This document shows positions 32,105-41,139 of a DNA stretch of 64,000 nucleotides, one piece after another. The stretch is from assembly GCA_050944855.1 (NCBI GenBank), contig JBMNRU010000015.1, positions 1-64,000 on the forward strand, in the 5' to 3' direction. Made by a program: the position numbers and the translations under genes. How positions within the stretch are numbered: the first letter of the stretch is position 1; each line of letters starts with the position of its first letter. The notes under the pieces were generated by a model. The model saw only the letters and a list, made by a program, of their open reading frames with translations. It was not told where the DNA came from and made no database searches. This DNA comes from Lactonifactor sp050944855. Its GTDB lineage: Bacteria; Bacillota; Clostridia; Lachnospirales; Lachnospiraceae.

Positions 32105-32590
32105 ATGGCAAAATTAAACGGAAAATTATTAGGACTTGCACTGATCGGTTCAGCAGTTACCGGCACAGCCGCTTATCTTAAAAAGAAAAAAGAAAATGAC
32201 GAAAAGTTTAAGGAAGATTTTGAAGATTTTCAGGATCATGTAAAAGAAGCTGCTCATTCTGCAGCCAGCATGGCTTCTTCTCTCACAAAAGAGGTCGCTC
32301 GTGACGCAGAAGAGAAAATTCAGCACTTAAAAGAAACCGCAAAGGATCTGCAGGAAGATTGGGAAGAAGAATTCGAAGACGAAGATCTGGATGACATCTT
32401 TGAAGAAGCAGACACCGTTCTCTCTGAGGAAAAAGAACCGGAAAAAGAAGAAGAAACTAAAGAAGAACCAACCGAATCAGAAGAGGAAGAACCAGCCGAA
32501 TCTAAAGAAGAAGAGCCAGCCGAATCAGAAGTTGAAGAAGAGGAAGAACCGGCCCCTGCGGAAGAAACAGCTGAAAAAACAGAAGAATAA
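32105..32590 (+). CDS. YtxH-like protein with acidic repeat tail
   Basis: A 161-aa protein with a short hydrophobic N-terminal segment (KLLGLALIGSAVTGTAAYL, residues 6-24) that probably anchors it to the membrane, a helical coiled-coil-like middle (ENDEKFKEDF ... KDLQEDWEEEF), and a long tail of Glu-rich repeats with EEEPAES units. It resembles YtxH/general-stress-type membrane-associated proteins. AAAGGAG precedes the ATG at 32105. Function unknown; repeat number may vary between strains. Confidence 0.6.
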   Translation: MAKLNGKLLGLALIGSAVTGTAAYLKKKKENDEKFKEDFEDFQDHVKEAAHSAASMASSLTKEVARDAEEKIQHLKETAKDLQEDWEEEFEDEDLDDIFEEADTVLSEEKEPEKEEETKEEPTESEEEEPAESKEEEPAESEVEEEEEPAPAEETAEKTEE

Positions 32591-32603
32591 TACAGCCCAA
32601 AAA

Positions 32604-32640
32604 GCAGCCGATCCAACGAACACTTCGTTGGATCGGCTGC
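32604..32640. terminator. Bidirectional terminator
   Basis: A perfect 17-bp hairpin (GCAGCCGATCCAACGAA and its complement, CAC loop) with T-rich flanks on both strands lies between the convergent YtxH-like and M20 genes. Confidence 0.85.
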
Positions 32641-32665
32641 CTTTCTTTGTTTTCAATACGATCAT

Positions 32666-34117
32666 TTAATTTCTTTTTTCCTGCGCGCGAATGACTGCTT
32701 TATAAAAATCTACTGCACCCGGCAGACATCCCGTCTCAATATTTTCATTCAGTCCATGTACCCCTGCCGCCTGCTCCGGACCACAGTGTATCGGACTAAA
32801 CCGTACGCAATTGTCACAGACTGTATCATAAAACCGGGCATCGGTACCTCCTGTTATGATATAAGGCATCACACCCGCCCCCGGAAAACATTCTTTCGCC
32901 GCCTGCTGTACTATAGCAAAGCCTTCTCCATGCAGATCCAGAGAAGAAGAGGCGTCTCTTTTACCCAACACTTCCATCTCCAATCCATACGATTTTGCCA
33001 GATCTTCCGCTAATCGCAGACTTTCTTCTGCATTTTGATGGGGAATAAAACGCATATTGGCCGATACACTGGCTTCCTGGGGAATGACATTGCTGGCATC
33101 TGACCCGGACTGCATCGTAAATGCAATAGTAGTCTGGAGCATAGCCGCCCCTTGGGCACTGAGTGTGGGCATGATTTTCTTCATCAACGGGCCAAACAGC
33201 CACAGATTGGACATAACCATCCGCAAACCGAATGTATCCGCATATGGCGCCATTCTTTCCAGCATCATACGGACCGTAGGCGTAAGTTCCACTTTAAAAG
33301 GTGTCTTCTTCTCCACACGGCAAATGAATTTCGCGAGGCGTGGAATCGGTGTATTCCTGCCCGGTGCGCCGGAATGTCCTCCGGCACTTCTGGCAACGAA
33401 CCTTACATCTCCATACCCTTTTTCGAACACTCCCACGGCAGCAAAATCTCCACGTACTCCGGCAATGGGATCCTTTATCACACTTCCACCTTCATCACAC
33501 GCCATAAACAGCCGGACATCATGCTCTTTCAGCCAATTGACCAGCTTCGGCCCGCCGTCGCCGCCGATCTCTTCGGTACAGCTGCTGGCAAAATACACAT
33601 CACAGGAAGGCACATAGCCCTCTTCCAGCATTTCCTCTCCTGCCTGCAAAAATGCCATCAGACTGCATTTGGTGTCTGTCGCTCCTCTGCCCCATACTTT
33701 TCCGTCTGCTATGGTACCGGAAAAGGGAGGATACTTCCAGTCTCCCTTAGCCTCCACGACATCCATATGACTCATGAGCAAAATAGGTGATTCGGAAGAC
33801 TGCCCCTTCCATTTTAAAAGCAGATTCCCATCCAGTTCTATTTTCTCACATGCAGCAAATACCCGGGGGAACAGCTCCTCCAGCAACTGATGAAATGCAA
33901 GAAACTTTTCCACCGATGGGTCGGTTTTGCTGGAAATCGTCTCCACCTGTATCATGCGGGAAAGTTTTTCCGCATAAGTATCTATGCGCCCGGTGTCCTC
34001 TGACAATTGATATTCTGTTTTTTTCTTAGGAAGCAGCAGAGTACGCACAACTGCCGTCAACAGACAGACCGCCAAAATACCTAATACAATGACTATCATC
34101 TTTCCTATTACGCTCAT
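32666..34117 (-). CDS. M20 family amidohydrolase, membrane-anchored
   Basis: A 483-aa zinc hydrolase of the M20 peptidase family, carboxypeptidase S / PM20D1-like. An N-terminal hydrophobic segment (about 5-28) suggests membrane anchoring. Ligands are visible: His in LLMSHMDVV, Asp in GRGATDTK, the Glu pair in SCTEEIGGDGG, and a later His in AGGHSGAPG. It begins 18 bases after the ABC ATPase and no terminator separates them, so it belongs to the TPP-riboswitch operon. In that context a YlmB-like deformylase role in thiamine pyrimidine salvage is possible, but general peptidase activity is the alternative. Confidence 0.82.
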   Translation of the reverse strand: MSVIGKMIVIVLGILAVCLLTAVVRTLLLPKKKTEYQLSEDTGRIDTYAEKLSRMIQVETISSKTDPSVEKFLAFHQLLEELFPRVFAACEKIELDGNLLLKWKGQSSESPILLMSHMDVVEAKGDWKYPPFSGTIADGKVWGRGATDTKCSLMAFLQAGEEMLEEGYVPSCDVYFASSCTEEIGGDGGPKLVNWLKEHDVRLFMACDEGGSVIKDPIAGVRGDFAAVGVFEKGYGDVRFVARSAGGHSGAPGRNTPIPRLAKFICRVEKKTPFKVELTPTVRMMLERMAPYADTFGLRMVMSNLWLFGPLMKKIMPTLSAQGAAMLQTTIAFTMQSGSDASNVIPQEASVSANMRFIPHQNAEESLRLAEDLAKSYGLEMEVLGKRDASSSLDLHGEGFAIVQQAAKECFPGAGVMPYIITGGTDARFYDTVCDNCVRFSPIHCGPEQAAGVHGLNENIETGCLPGAVDFYKAVIRAQEKRN

Positions 34118-34135
34118 AATGAACTTTTCCCCCTC

Positions 34136-34876
34136 TTACAACTGCAAACTGGCTAATATCTTCTTTTTATATTCTAAAAACTCTTCTGTCAGAACAAAAT
34201 CCTTATCCCGGGGCTTTGAAGCCCTAATGATCACTTCCTCTGTAATTCTGCCAGGCTGGCCGGTAAGAAGATAAATCCTGTCAGACAGCAAAATAGCCTC
34301 GTCAATATCATGGGTAACGAACAGTGTGGACAGATGGATTTGTTCCATAATACCTAAATACCACTCATGCATAGCACTTTTAGTCAGGGTATCCAGGGCG
34401 CTGAAAGGCTCATCCAGCAAAGCAACTTTTCCGGAAAACAAATATGTCCGAAGCAGCGCTGCCCTCTGCCGCATGCCTCCGGATAACTGATGCGGATACT
34501 TCTTCTGCGTCCCTTCCAGCCCAAATTCTGCAAAATATGGATACACCATTTCCCGGGCTTCCTTTTTCTTCTTCCCTTTAATGTAAAGAGGAAGTGCCAC
34601 ATTATCTTCTATGGTGCGATAAGGGAGCAGCAGATCTTTCTGCAGCATATAGCTTACGTAACCCGGCTGACCGGTAATCTCCTCACCATCCAGATACACC
34701 TTTCCTGTATCCGGTACGTGGAGACCGGCGATCACATGGAAAAGAGTTGTCTTTCCCCCGCCGCTGATTCCCAGCAGGGATACCAACTCCCCTTCATGCA
34801 ATTCTATCGTAATATCTTCTATAATTTTCTGTCCGTCAAAGGACTTCGATACTTGTTCCACTCTTAATTCAGACAT
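34136..34876 (-). CDS. thiZ: ABC transporter ATPase (thiamine precursor, ThiZ-like)
   Basis: A 246-aa nucleotide-binding subunit of the nitrate/taurine/thiamine-precursor group. Walker A is GISGGGKTT, the ABC signature is LSGGMRQRAALLR, Walker B is VALLDEPFSALD, and the switch His is in VTHDIDEA. It powers import by the permease and binding protein encoded just upstream. The TPP riboswitch and the binding protein family support a thiamine pyrimidine substrate. Confidence 0.88.
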   Translation of the reverse strand: MSELRVEQVSKSFDGQKIIEDITIELHEGELVSLLGISGGGKTTLFHVIAGLHVPDTGKVYLDGEEITGQPGYVSYMLQKDLLLPYRTIEDNVALPLYIKGKKKKEAREMVYPYFAEFGLEGTQKKYPHQLSGGMRQRAALLRTYLFSGKVALLDEPFSALDTLTKSAMHEWYLGIMEQIHLSTLFVTHDIDEAILLSDRIYLLTGQPGRITEEVIIRASKPRDKDFVLTEEFLEYKKKILASLQL

Positions 34877-34896
34877 TTCATTTTCCTATCTTGGAT

Positions 34897-35907
34897 TTAC
34901 TGAGGAAGATATTCATTCGTAAAACCTGTATTGTCCTGCAAATCCTCTTCTACCAGGTCATTTTCATTCAGCCACTGATAAAATCTGTTCCATCTGTCTG
35001 CATCGATATATCCCCACTTAGAAGCATCTGCCTGATATTGCTCAGACAAGTACTTCTGGCTTGCTTCTACCAGCTCCGGATCCAGCTCCGGCACTGCCTC
35101 GCACAAAATAGCCGCCGCACCTTCCGGATCGGCAATCGCGTCTTCATATCCCTTAGTCAGCGCTCCTAAAAACGCTTTCGCTGCATCCGGATTTTCTTCC
35201 AGGAATGTTTCGTTGGAAATGATAACCGGCGTATAGTAATCTAACACCGGATCTATATCTGCAAAATCAAAATAGTCAAACGCCAGTCCTGCCAGCTCTG
35301 CTTTTACACCTGCCCAGCCATAATAAATCCAGATGGCATCCACCTGATTTTCCTGCAGTGCCGTCACTTCATCCGTAACGGTAGATGGCACCAGTTCCAC
35401 CTTATCATAATCTCCTCCGTCCGCTTCCACTACCTGACGAATCGTAGCCAGCTCGATCGGGCTGTCCCAGGTGGCATATTTTTTCCCTTCCATTCCTTTG
35501 GGCGTATCCATGCCTTCTCCTGCACGGGAAATAATACCGGAGGTGTTATGCTGGATCACAGCAGCCACTGCTTTGATCGGAAGTGCATCTTCCCCGATCA
35601 GGGATGCCGCCATAGTATCCTGGAACGCAACACCAAACTGTGCCTTGCCGGAGGCTACCATAAGCTCCGCGCCGTCTTCCGGCGGCTGTACAATCTTTAC
35701 ATCCAGTCCTGCATCCTCAAAATAGCCCTTTTCCTGTGCCACATATAATCCGGTATGATTAGTATTCGGTGTCCAGTCCAGGACAAACGTGATCTGTGTC
35801 AGATCCTTTGTAGACTCTGTATTTTCTTCTGCTGTATTTTCACTGCCGCATGCCGTAAGCGCTGCGGTCATAACGATGCTTAAAAGCAAAGCGATTTTTT
35901 TCTTCAT
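34897..35907 (-). CDS. thiY: ABC transporter binding lipoprotein (ThiY-like)
   Basis: A 336-aa NMT1/ThiY-type binding protein. It starts with a lipoprotein signal (MKKKIALLLSIVMTAALTAC, Cys at residue 20) and contains LDWTPNTNHTGLYVAQEKGYFEDAGLDVKIV, the signature of pyrimidine-precursor binding proteins, plus QDTMAAS. It captures formylaminopyrimidine or HMP-like molecules outside the cell for the ThiXYZ importer. The ATG at 35907 has GGGAGG at good spacing; the longer open frame overlaps the permease. Confidence 0.9.
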   Translation of the reverse strand: MKKKIALLLSIVMTAALTACGSENTAEENTESTKDLTQITFVLDWTPNTNHTGLYVAQEKGYFEDAGLDVKIVQPPEDGAELMVASGKAQFGVAFQDTMAASLIGEDALPIKAVAAVIQHNTSGIISRAGEGMDTPKGMEGKKYATWDSPIELATIRQVVEADGGDYDKVELVPSTVTDEVTALQENQVDAIWIYYGWAGVKAELAGLAFDYFDFADIDPVLDYYTPVIISNETFLEENPDAAKAFLGALTKGYEDAIADPEGAAAILCEAVPELDPELVEASQKYLSEQYQADASKWGYIDADRWNRFYQWLNENDLVEEDLQDNTGFTNEYLPQ

Positions 35908-36683
35908 TTTTCTATTTCCTCCCATGGCATACATTTCTTTTGCAACAGATCTACTCCCCACATGAGAAGCAGACTGATTGCGGATACTAAAAATATTACT
36001 GCGAACATTTTATCAAACGAAAACGCCTTCTTTACCCGCGTCATATACACACCAAGACCTAAAAATCCGCCCAGCCATTCTGAGATCACTGCGCCTACTA
36101 CAGCATAAGATGCAGAAATACGCAAGCTAGCAAAAAACTGTCCCATGGCACCCGGTAATTTAATATATCGGAAAATCTGCCACTTTCCGGCTCCCATTAC
36201 CCGCAGCAAATTGCAGGCATCCGGATCCGCGGAACGAAACCCGTTCAGCAGTCCTACTGTTATCGGAAAGAAAGTAACGATAATAACCAAAATTACTTTT
36301 GGCATCATCTCGTATCCGAACCACAACACCAGAAGAGGCGCAATGGCTACCGTGGGCACGGTCTGCGTCAGCACGATCAACGGATAAAAGGCCTGATACA
36401 TCCATTCGAAACGATCCATCAGCATGGCCATCAAAAATCCTATCGCCACGCCTAAGGATAATCCTAAAAATGCTTCCGCAAGCGTTACCTGTGCATGCTG
36501 CATCAAAAGAGGAAAATCCTCCACAAAAGCCTTCACCACATCCACCGGTGAGGGAAGCATAAACCTGGCCACCAGTTCTGCAGATGTAACAAACTGCCAA
36601 ACCAGCAGAAGAACGCCTATGGCCAGCGCGGACCACCATTTACTGGTGGTGTTTCGTGACTTTTTTCTCAATGGTAAGTACAT
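35904..36683 (-). CDS. thiX: ABC transporter permease (ThiX-like)
   Basis: A 259-aa integral membrane subunit with six predicted helices and the EAA loop region (LLRVMGAGKWQIFRYIKLPGAMGQFFASLR) that contacts the ATPase. The start lies inside the thiamine-binding gene (44-bp overlap) with GAAGGAG directly before ATG; a TTG four codons in, at 36671, has better spacing, so the exact start is uncertain. Overlaps the binding protein gene by 4 bases. Pairs with the genes at 34136 and 34897. Confidence 0.87.
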   Translation of the reverse strand: MYLPLRKKSRNTTSKWWSALAIGVLLLVWQFVTSAELVARFMLPSPVDVVKAFVEDFPLLMQHAQVTLAEAFLGLSLGVAIGFLMAMLMDRFEWMYQAFYPLIVLTQTVPTVAIAPLLVLWFGYEMMPKVILVIIVTFFPITVGLLNGFRSADPDACNLLRVMGAGKWQIFRYIKLPGAMGQFFASLRISASYAVVGAVISEWLGGFLGLGVYMTRVKKAFSFDKMFAVIFLVSAISLLLMWGVDLLQKKCMPWEEIEK

Positions 36684-36936
36684 CTCCTTCAGGTTTGTAT
36701 GTAACTTTAATGTAAGCGGCTACCGACGGTGCTCCGGCACGGATAGCGATATGCTGACATTCTTTTACAATATCCATCAGTTCATCATAGTCTCCTTCAA
36801 TCGCGGTCTCAAATGGTCCCACATAATAATTCAGACCCGTACTTTTAATGTAATCAATCACCTCGTCAACAATACGGATCAGTTCGTCATCGTTCTCTGC
36901 TGCAGGCAGAGACTGAATTGCTACACTTGCATTCAT
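36640..36936 (-). CDS. Thiamine-binding protein, MTH1187/YkoF type
   Basis: A 98-aa cytosolic protein of the MTH1187/YkoF-like family (MNASVAIQSLPAAENDDELIRIVDEV, GLNYYVGPFETAIEGDYDELM, APSVAAYIKVTYKPEGD). YkoF-type domains bind thiamine or its pyrimidine part. It is first in the TPP-riboswitch operon, just downstream of the riboswitch terminator, and shares 44 bases with the permease gene. Confidence 0.85.
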   Translation of the reverse strand: MNASVAIQSLPAAENDDELIRIVDEVIDYIKSTGLNYYVGPFETAIEGDYDELMDIVKECQHIAIRAGAPSVAAYIKVTYKPEGDVLTIEKKVTKHHQ

Positions 36937-36991
36937 CTTTTTTTCCTCCTTTAGTTGTGTCTGTCAATACCTGGTCGTGGAAATAGAAAAA

Positions 36992-37010
36992 CGCCGGACC
37001 TGGTCCGGCG
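36992..37010 (-). terminator. Expression-platform terminator of the TPP riboswitch
   Basis: CGCCGGACC-AGG... forms a 9-bp hairpin (CGCCGGACC / GGTCCGGCG) followed by TTTTTCTATTT on the minus strand, positioned as the riboswitch off-state. Confidence 0.85.
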
Positions 37011-37023
37011 TATAAAACATTCT

Positions 37024-37118
37024 TCTACACTACCTCCGCTGGCATTATCCAGATCAGGTTAAGGGTCAAAAGCATAAGGCTTTCCTCTCAGCCGGACTCA
37101 ATCCAGCTCCCCTGTCAG
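37024..37118 (-). ncRNA. TPP riboswitch
   Basis: On the minus strand the conserved thi-box pieces are in order: GGGGAGCTGG, CTGAGAG, GACCCTTAACCTGATCTGG and ATAATGCCAGCGGAGG. Thiamine pyrophosphate binding would favour the terminator at 36992-37010 and silence the importer operon. Confidence 0.96.
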
Positions 37119-37124
37119 TTACTA

Positions 37125-37153
37125 AATATATACGATTCACGATCCCTTGTCAA
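37125..37153 (-). promoter_or_regulatory. Promoter of the TPP-riboswitch operon
   Basis: On the minus strand TTGACA (37148-37153) and TATATT (37125-37130) are 17 bases apart. The TGA in the -35 box is also the stop codon of the preceding MocR gene. Confidence 0.8.
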
Positions 37154-38544
37154 GACCAAGCTTTTTTTAATTTATCTATGGCCCGCCGAATCTCATCGTT
37201 TTCCAATGCTGCAAATCCCATCAGCACGGTGTGTGACTGCTTCACCTCCTGTGCAGAAACATAATATTCCGACAGGCCGTAGACTCGGATACCCTCCTGT
37301 TTTGCCCTCCTGATGGCCTCTTTTTCTGTCATACCATTGATAAAATGCACCAGGACATGCATGCCCGCATCCGCTCCGGAATACTGACAGATGGAAGACA
37401 TTTCCCGCAGTCCGGAAATCAGCACTTCCTGCTTTTCCCGGTAAACGGCACGCATTTTATTCAAATGCCGTTCGTAATACCCTTCCCGCAGAAATAATTC
37501 TATAATCTTCTGATCTACCCGGGATACCGTAACAGAAAACGGTTTCCCCTGCTCCCTGTATTCACGCATCAGCGCCTGAGGCAATACCATATAACTGATG
37601 CGGATCGAAGGTGCAATGGACTTGGAAAAGGTCCCCAGATAAATCACCTTTTCTTCATGATCCAACCCCGCCAGAGCCGGGATCGGTTTTCCTCTATAGC
37701 GAAACTCACTGTCATAGTCATCCTCTATGATATATCGCTTTCCTTCCTTCGCCCACTTCAAAAGCTGCATACGGCGTTTGACCGGCATTACCGTTCCCAT
37801 GGGAAACTGATGAGAGGGCGTTACATAGACAAGCTCCGCTTTGGAATTTTCCAGAATATCTACGCAAATCCCTTTATCATCCAAAGGAATCATAATGGTT
37901 TCATATCCCAGCCTTTTCATGGTCCGGTAAGCACTGTCATAGACAGGATTTTCCATTCCCACACAATGCTGTCTCCCCAAAATCGTACAGAGAAGCATCA
38001 GCAAATAATCATTTCCGGCGCCTACAATAATCTGCTCCGGCCGGCACTGTACGCCACGGGCATGATAAAGATATCCGCAGATAGCTTCCCGAAGCGATCG
38101 TTCTCCGCAGGGATCTCCCGTCTGGAACATCTCCTCCCCAATCTGCATGGCAGCCTTGGAAAATTTCTTCCAGGCATTATAGGGGAATCCTCCCGGCGCT
38201 ACCCCATTTAAGGTGAAATCACAGTCATATTCCCATGCGTTTTGGTCTTTACTCTCCACTTTCTCACTTTCTTCTACAGAAATATGATACAGATCTTCCA
38301 CATCGCAAATATAATACCCTTTTCGCAAAACAGCTTCCATATATCCTTCCGAAACCAACTGTTCATAAGCCAGATCCACTGTGCTTCGGCTGACTCCCAG
38401 CTGTGTACAGAGAGCACGAGAAGAAGGCAGACGTTCGCCTGCCTTCAAATGCTGCAGCTGTATTTCCTTTTTTACATATAAGTAAATCTGTTCATACAGC
38501 GGTATCTTCGATTGTGTATCCAAAGAAATCATTAATGTATTCAT
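37150..38544 (-). CDS. MocR/PdxR family regulator (GntR-aminotransferase fusion)
   Basis: A 464-aa regulator: an N-terminal GntR winged helix (about 10-75, PLYEQIYLYVKKEIQ ... LPSSRALCTQLGVSRSTVDLAYEQLVSEGY) is fused to a fold-type I aminotransferase domain. The PLP-Lys is probably in YLGTFSKSIAPSIRISY, and EDDYDSEFRYRGKPIPAL is the conserved MocR segment. Such proteins often control vitamin B6 or amino acid genes. It starts 1 base after glnS and lacks an obvious ribosome site, so it may be translated after glnS. Target unknown. Confidence 0.87.
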   Translation of the reverse strand: MNTLMISLDTQSKIPLYEQIYLYVKKEIQLQHLKAGERLPSSRALCTQLGVSRSTVDLAYEQLVSEGYMEAVLRKGYYICDVEDLYHISVEESEKVESKDQNAWEYDCDFTLNGVAPGGFPYNAWKKFSKAAMQIGEEMFQTGDPCGERSLREAICGYLYHARGVQCRPEQIIVGAGNDYLLMLLCTILGRQHCVGMENPVYDSAYRTMKRLGYETIMIPLDDKGICVDILENSKAELVYVTPSHQFPMGTVMPVKRRMQLLKWAKEGKRYIIEDDYDSEFRYRGKPIPALAGLDHEEKVIYLGTFSKSIAPSIRISYMVLPQALMREYREQGKPFSVTVSRVDQKIIELFLREGYYERHLNKMRAVYREKQEVLISGLREMSSICQYSGADAGMHVLVHFINGMTEKEAIRRAKQEGIRVYGLSEYYVSAQEVKQSHTVLMGFAALENDEIRRAIDKLKKAWS

Positions 38545-38545
38545 C

Positions 38546-40231
38546 TTATTTTGGTAATTTAAAAGAACTCTTCAGGGATACGATACGGTTAAACACCAGT
38601 GCATCCGGCCGGGAATCTTTCGCATCAATGCAGAAATATCCATTTCTGACAAACTGATAGCTGTCATAAGCCTTCGCGTCTTCAAAACTTGGCTCTACAT
38701 AACAATCCTTCACTACAGTCAGGGAATTCGGATTTAAGTTCAGGGAACCGTCCTCATTGTATACAGCGCCGGCAGATTCATCGATAATATTCTCATAAAG
38801 GCGACATTCTGCCTTCACAGCCTGCGGCGCCGGCACCCAATGAATCGTACCTTTTACTTTACGTCCGGTAAATCCGCTTCCTGCCTTTGTCTCCGGATCA
38901 TAGGTACAGTGAACTTCTGTCACATTACCGTTCTCATCTTTTACAAAGCTTTCACACTTCACAAAATATGCATGCATCAGACGCACTTCGTTGCCCGGGA
39001 ACAAACGGAAATACTTTCTGGGTGGTTCTTCCATAAAGTCATCACGCTCAATGTAAAGTTCTCTTCCAAACGGCACTTTACGATAACCCAGCTCTTCATT
39101 CTCCAGATTATTCGCCACATCCAGATACTCTACCTGACCTTCCGGATAATTATCAATCACCAGTTTAATCGGATCCAGAACAGCCATCATACGGGGACGC
39201 TTCATCTTCAGATCCTCCCGGATACAGTACTCTAACATGGCATAGTCTACAGAACTGTTAGCCTTTGACACACCGCAGAGATCCACAAACATTTTGATGG
39301 ATTCCGGTGTAAATCCACGCCGGCGCAAAGCTGCAATGGATACCAGACGCGGATCATCCCAACCGTCTACAATTCCTTCCTCTACCAGTTTCTTAATATA
39401 ACGCTTACCTGTTACTACATTGGTCAGATACAGCTTTGCAAACTCAATCTGCTTCGGCGGTTTTGCAAACCCTACTTCTCTTACAACCCAGTCATATAAA
39501 GGTCTGTGGTCTTCAAATTCCAGAGTACAGATTGAATGGGTAATCCCTTCAATGGCATCTTCGATGGGATGGGCGAAATCGTACATCGGATAGATGCACC
39601 ACTTATCACCCGTGTTATGGTGTGTCATATGTGCCACTCGATAAATGACAGGATCACGCATATTAATATTCGGTGAAGCCATATCAATCTTCGCACGAAG
39701 CACCTTGCTTCCATCCTCATACTTGCCATTTTTCATATCTTCAAATAACTGCAGATTTTCTTCCACACTGCGGTTGCGATACGGACTTTCCTTACCCGGC
39801 TCTTTTAAGGTACCGCGATACTCCCGGATCTCCTCTGCAGACAGATCACAGACATATGCCTTCCCTTTTTTGATCAGCGTTACTGCTGCCTCATACATCT
39901 GATCAAAATAGTCCGATGCAAAATACAAATGTTCTTTCCAGTCAGCACCCAGCCACTGAATATCGGCTTTAATGGACTCCACAAATTCAACTTTTTCTTT
40001 CGTTGGGTTGGTGTCATCAAAACGCATATGAAAGCTGCCATGATACTTCTGTGCCAGCCCATAATTTAACAAAATAGATTTGGCATGTCCAATATGAAGA
40101 TAACCATTTGGTTCCGGTGGGAAACGGGTACATACTTCATCATAAACACCCTCTGCCAGATCTTTTTCAATAATCTGTTCAATAAAATTTTTGGATACCA
40201 CTTCTTTTTCTGTTTTTTCCACTATTTCCAT
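38546..40231 (-). CDS. glnS: Glutamine-tRNA ligase
   Basis: GlnRS charges tRNA-Gln. The 561-aa class I enzyme has the HIGH motif in PEPNGYLHIGHAKS, the conserved RFDDTNPTKE, and GWDDPRLVSI; the KMSKS site appears as VTGKRYIKK, a degenerate form. GAGGAGG precedes the ATG at 40231; upstream in-frame codons sit in a GC-rich palindrome. Many Firmicutes lack GlnRS and use GatCAB, so presence of glnS is typical only of some Clostridia. Confidence 0.95.
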   Translation of the reverse strand: MEIVEKTEKEVVSKNFIEQIIEKDLAEGVYDEVCTRFPPEPNGYLHIGHAKSILLNYGLAQKYHGSFHMRFDDTNPTKEKVEFVESIKADIQWLGADWKEHLYFASDYFDQMYEAAVTLIKKGKAYVCDLSAEEIREYRGTLKEPGKESPYRNRSVEENLQLFEDMKNGKYEDGSKVLRAKIDMASPNINMRDPVIYRVAHMTHHNTGDKWCIYPMYDFAHPIEDAIEGITHSICTLEFEDHRPLYDWVVREVGFAKPPKQIEFAKLYLTNVVTGKRYIKKLVEEGIVDGWDDPRLVSIAALRRRGFTPESIKMFVDLCGVSKANSSVDYAMLEYCIREDLKMKRPRMMAVLDPIKLVIDNYPEGQVEYLDVANNLENEELGYRKVPFGRELYIERDDFMEEPPRKYFRLFPGNEVRLMHAYFVKCESFVKDENGNVTEVHCTYDPETKAGSGFTGRKVKGTIHWVPAPQAVKAECRLYENIIDESAGAVYNEDGSLNLNPNSLTVVKDCYVEPSFEDAKAYDSYQFVRNGYFCIDAKDSRPDALVFNRIVSLKSSFKLPK

Positions 40232-40333
40232 TCTGTGCCTCCTCAAATTATCCCGTGCGCAGCTGCGCGCTGCGGCTGAATACCATAATAGCATGAATTA
40301 TTTTATTTTTAAAGAGGTTTTTTCACTCTTCTC

Positions 40334-40975
40334 TTACTCATCACGAGTATGCTTCATCTCCAGAAAAGCATGGTAAGAATTCATAATATGCTGCTCCAGC
40401 ATACGGGATGCCCGATAGGGATCCTTTGCCCTCAGATACCGAATGATCATACGCCACTCACTGATGTTGCCGGCCCGGCGGGAGGAAATATATTCTGTAT
40501 GGGCATTGGCCCGCAAAAGCCCTTCATTAATTGCAGCAAAATACACGTGCAGATATCGGTTATTCACTTTTTCCATAAAAGTGCAATGTAATTTCGTCTC
40601 TTCCTCAATATATTGCCTATCATCGCCCTGTTCTGCGACATCACAATGCTGTTCCATCTCCACAAAATCACTGTCTGTCATGAGAGGATACGCAAACATC
40701 AAAATGTTGGCCTCCATAAGCATGCGCGCTTCATAGCACTCACGAATCTCACCATAATCAAACAGTTTTACATAAGTTCCGGACTTACTTTCCGAATGCA
40801 GCCAGCCATTCTTCTTTAACTCATAGAAGGCTTCACGGACCATCGTTCTGGACACTCCGAAATGCTCGCCGATCACACGCTCACTGACTCTCTCATTTCC
40901 ACGATAAACGCCCAGCAAAATATTGCTTCTTACAAAATCATAAATCTGATCAATTACCTGTATATTGTCGCTCAC
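40334..40975 (-). CDS. GntR family regulator, FadR subfamily
   Basis: A 213-aa regulator: N-terminal winged helix (residues 8-75, GNERVSERVIGEHFGVSRTMVREAFYELKKNGWL) and a C-terminal all-helical FCD domain with His and Asp/Glu residues that bind metal and small acids. It lies downstream of the YfcC/M20 cluster after a terminator, and both M20 promoters share a GTATAC palindrome that suits a FadR-type protein, so it is the likely regulator of that cluster (inference). Confidence 0.85.
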   Translation of the reverse strand: MSDNIQVIDQIYDFVRSNILLGVYRGNERVSERVIGEHFGVSRTMVREAFYELKKNGWLHSESKSGTYVKLFDYGEIRECYEARMLMEANILMFAYPLMTDSDFVEMEQHCDVAEQGDDRQYIEEETKLHCTFMEKVNNRYLHVYFAAINEGLLRANAHTEYISSRRAGNISEWRMIIRYLRAKDPYRASRMLEQHIMNSYHAFLEMKHTRDE

Positions 40976-41047
40976 ACCACACCTCTTCTCCTATTTGTTC
41001 CTTTTATTATAACAGTTTTTCCTTAGAATTCATACTAAAAAAAATGT

Positions 41048-41086
41048 AAAAGAGAGCGGTTCATCCCAGGTAAACCGCCCCCTTTT
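41048..41086 (-). terminator. Terminator after yfcC
   Basis: AAAAGGGGGCGGTT pairs with AACCGCTCTCTTTT (two wobbles) and is followed by ACATTTTTTTT on the minus strand. Confidence 0.8.
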
Positions 41087-41139
41087 GTATTATAAAAGGT
41101 CATATTGAGTGCTTTTTCATATTATGATGCTACCGTATC

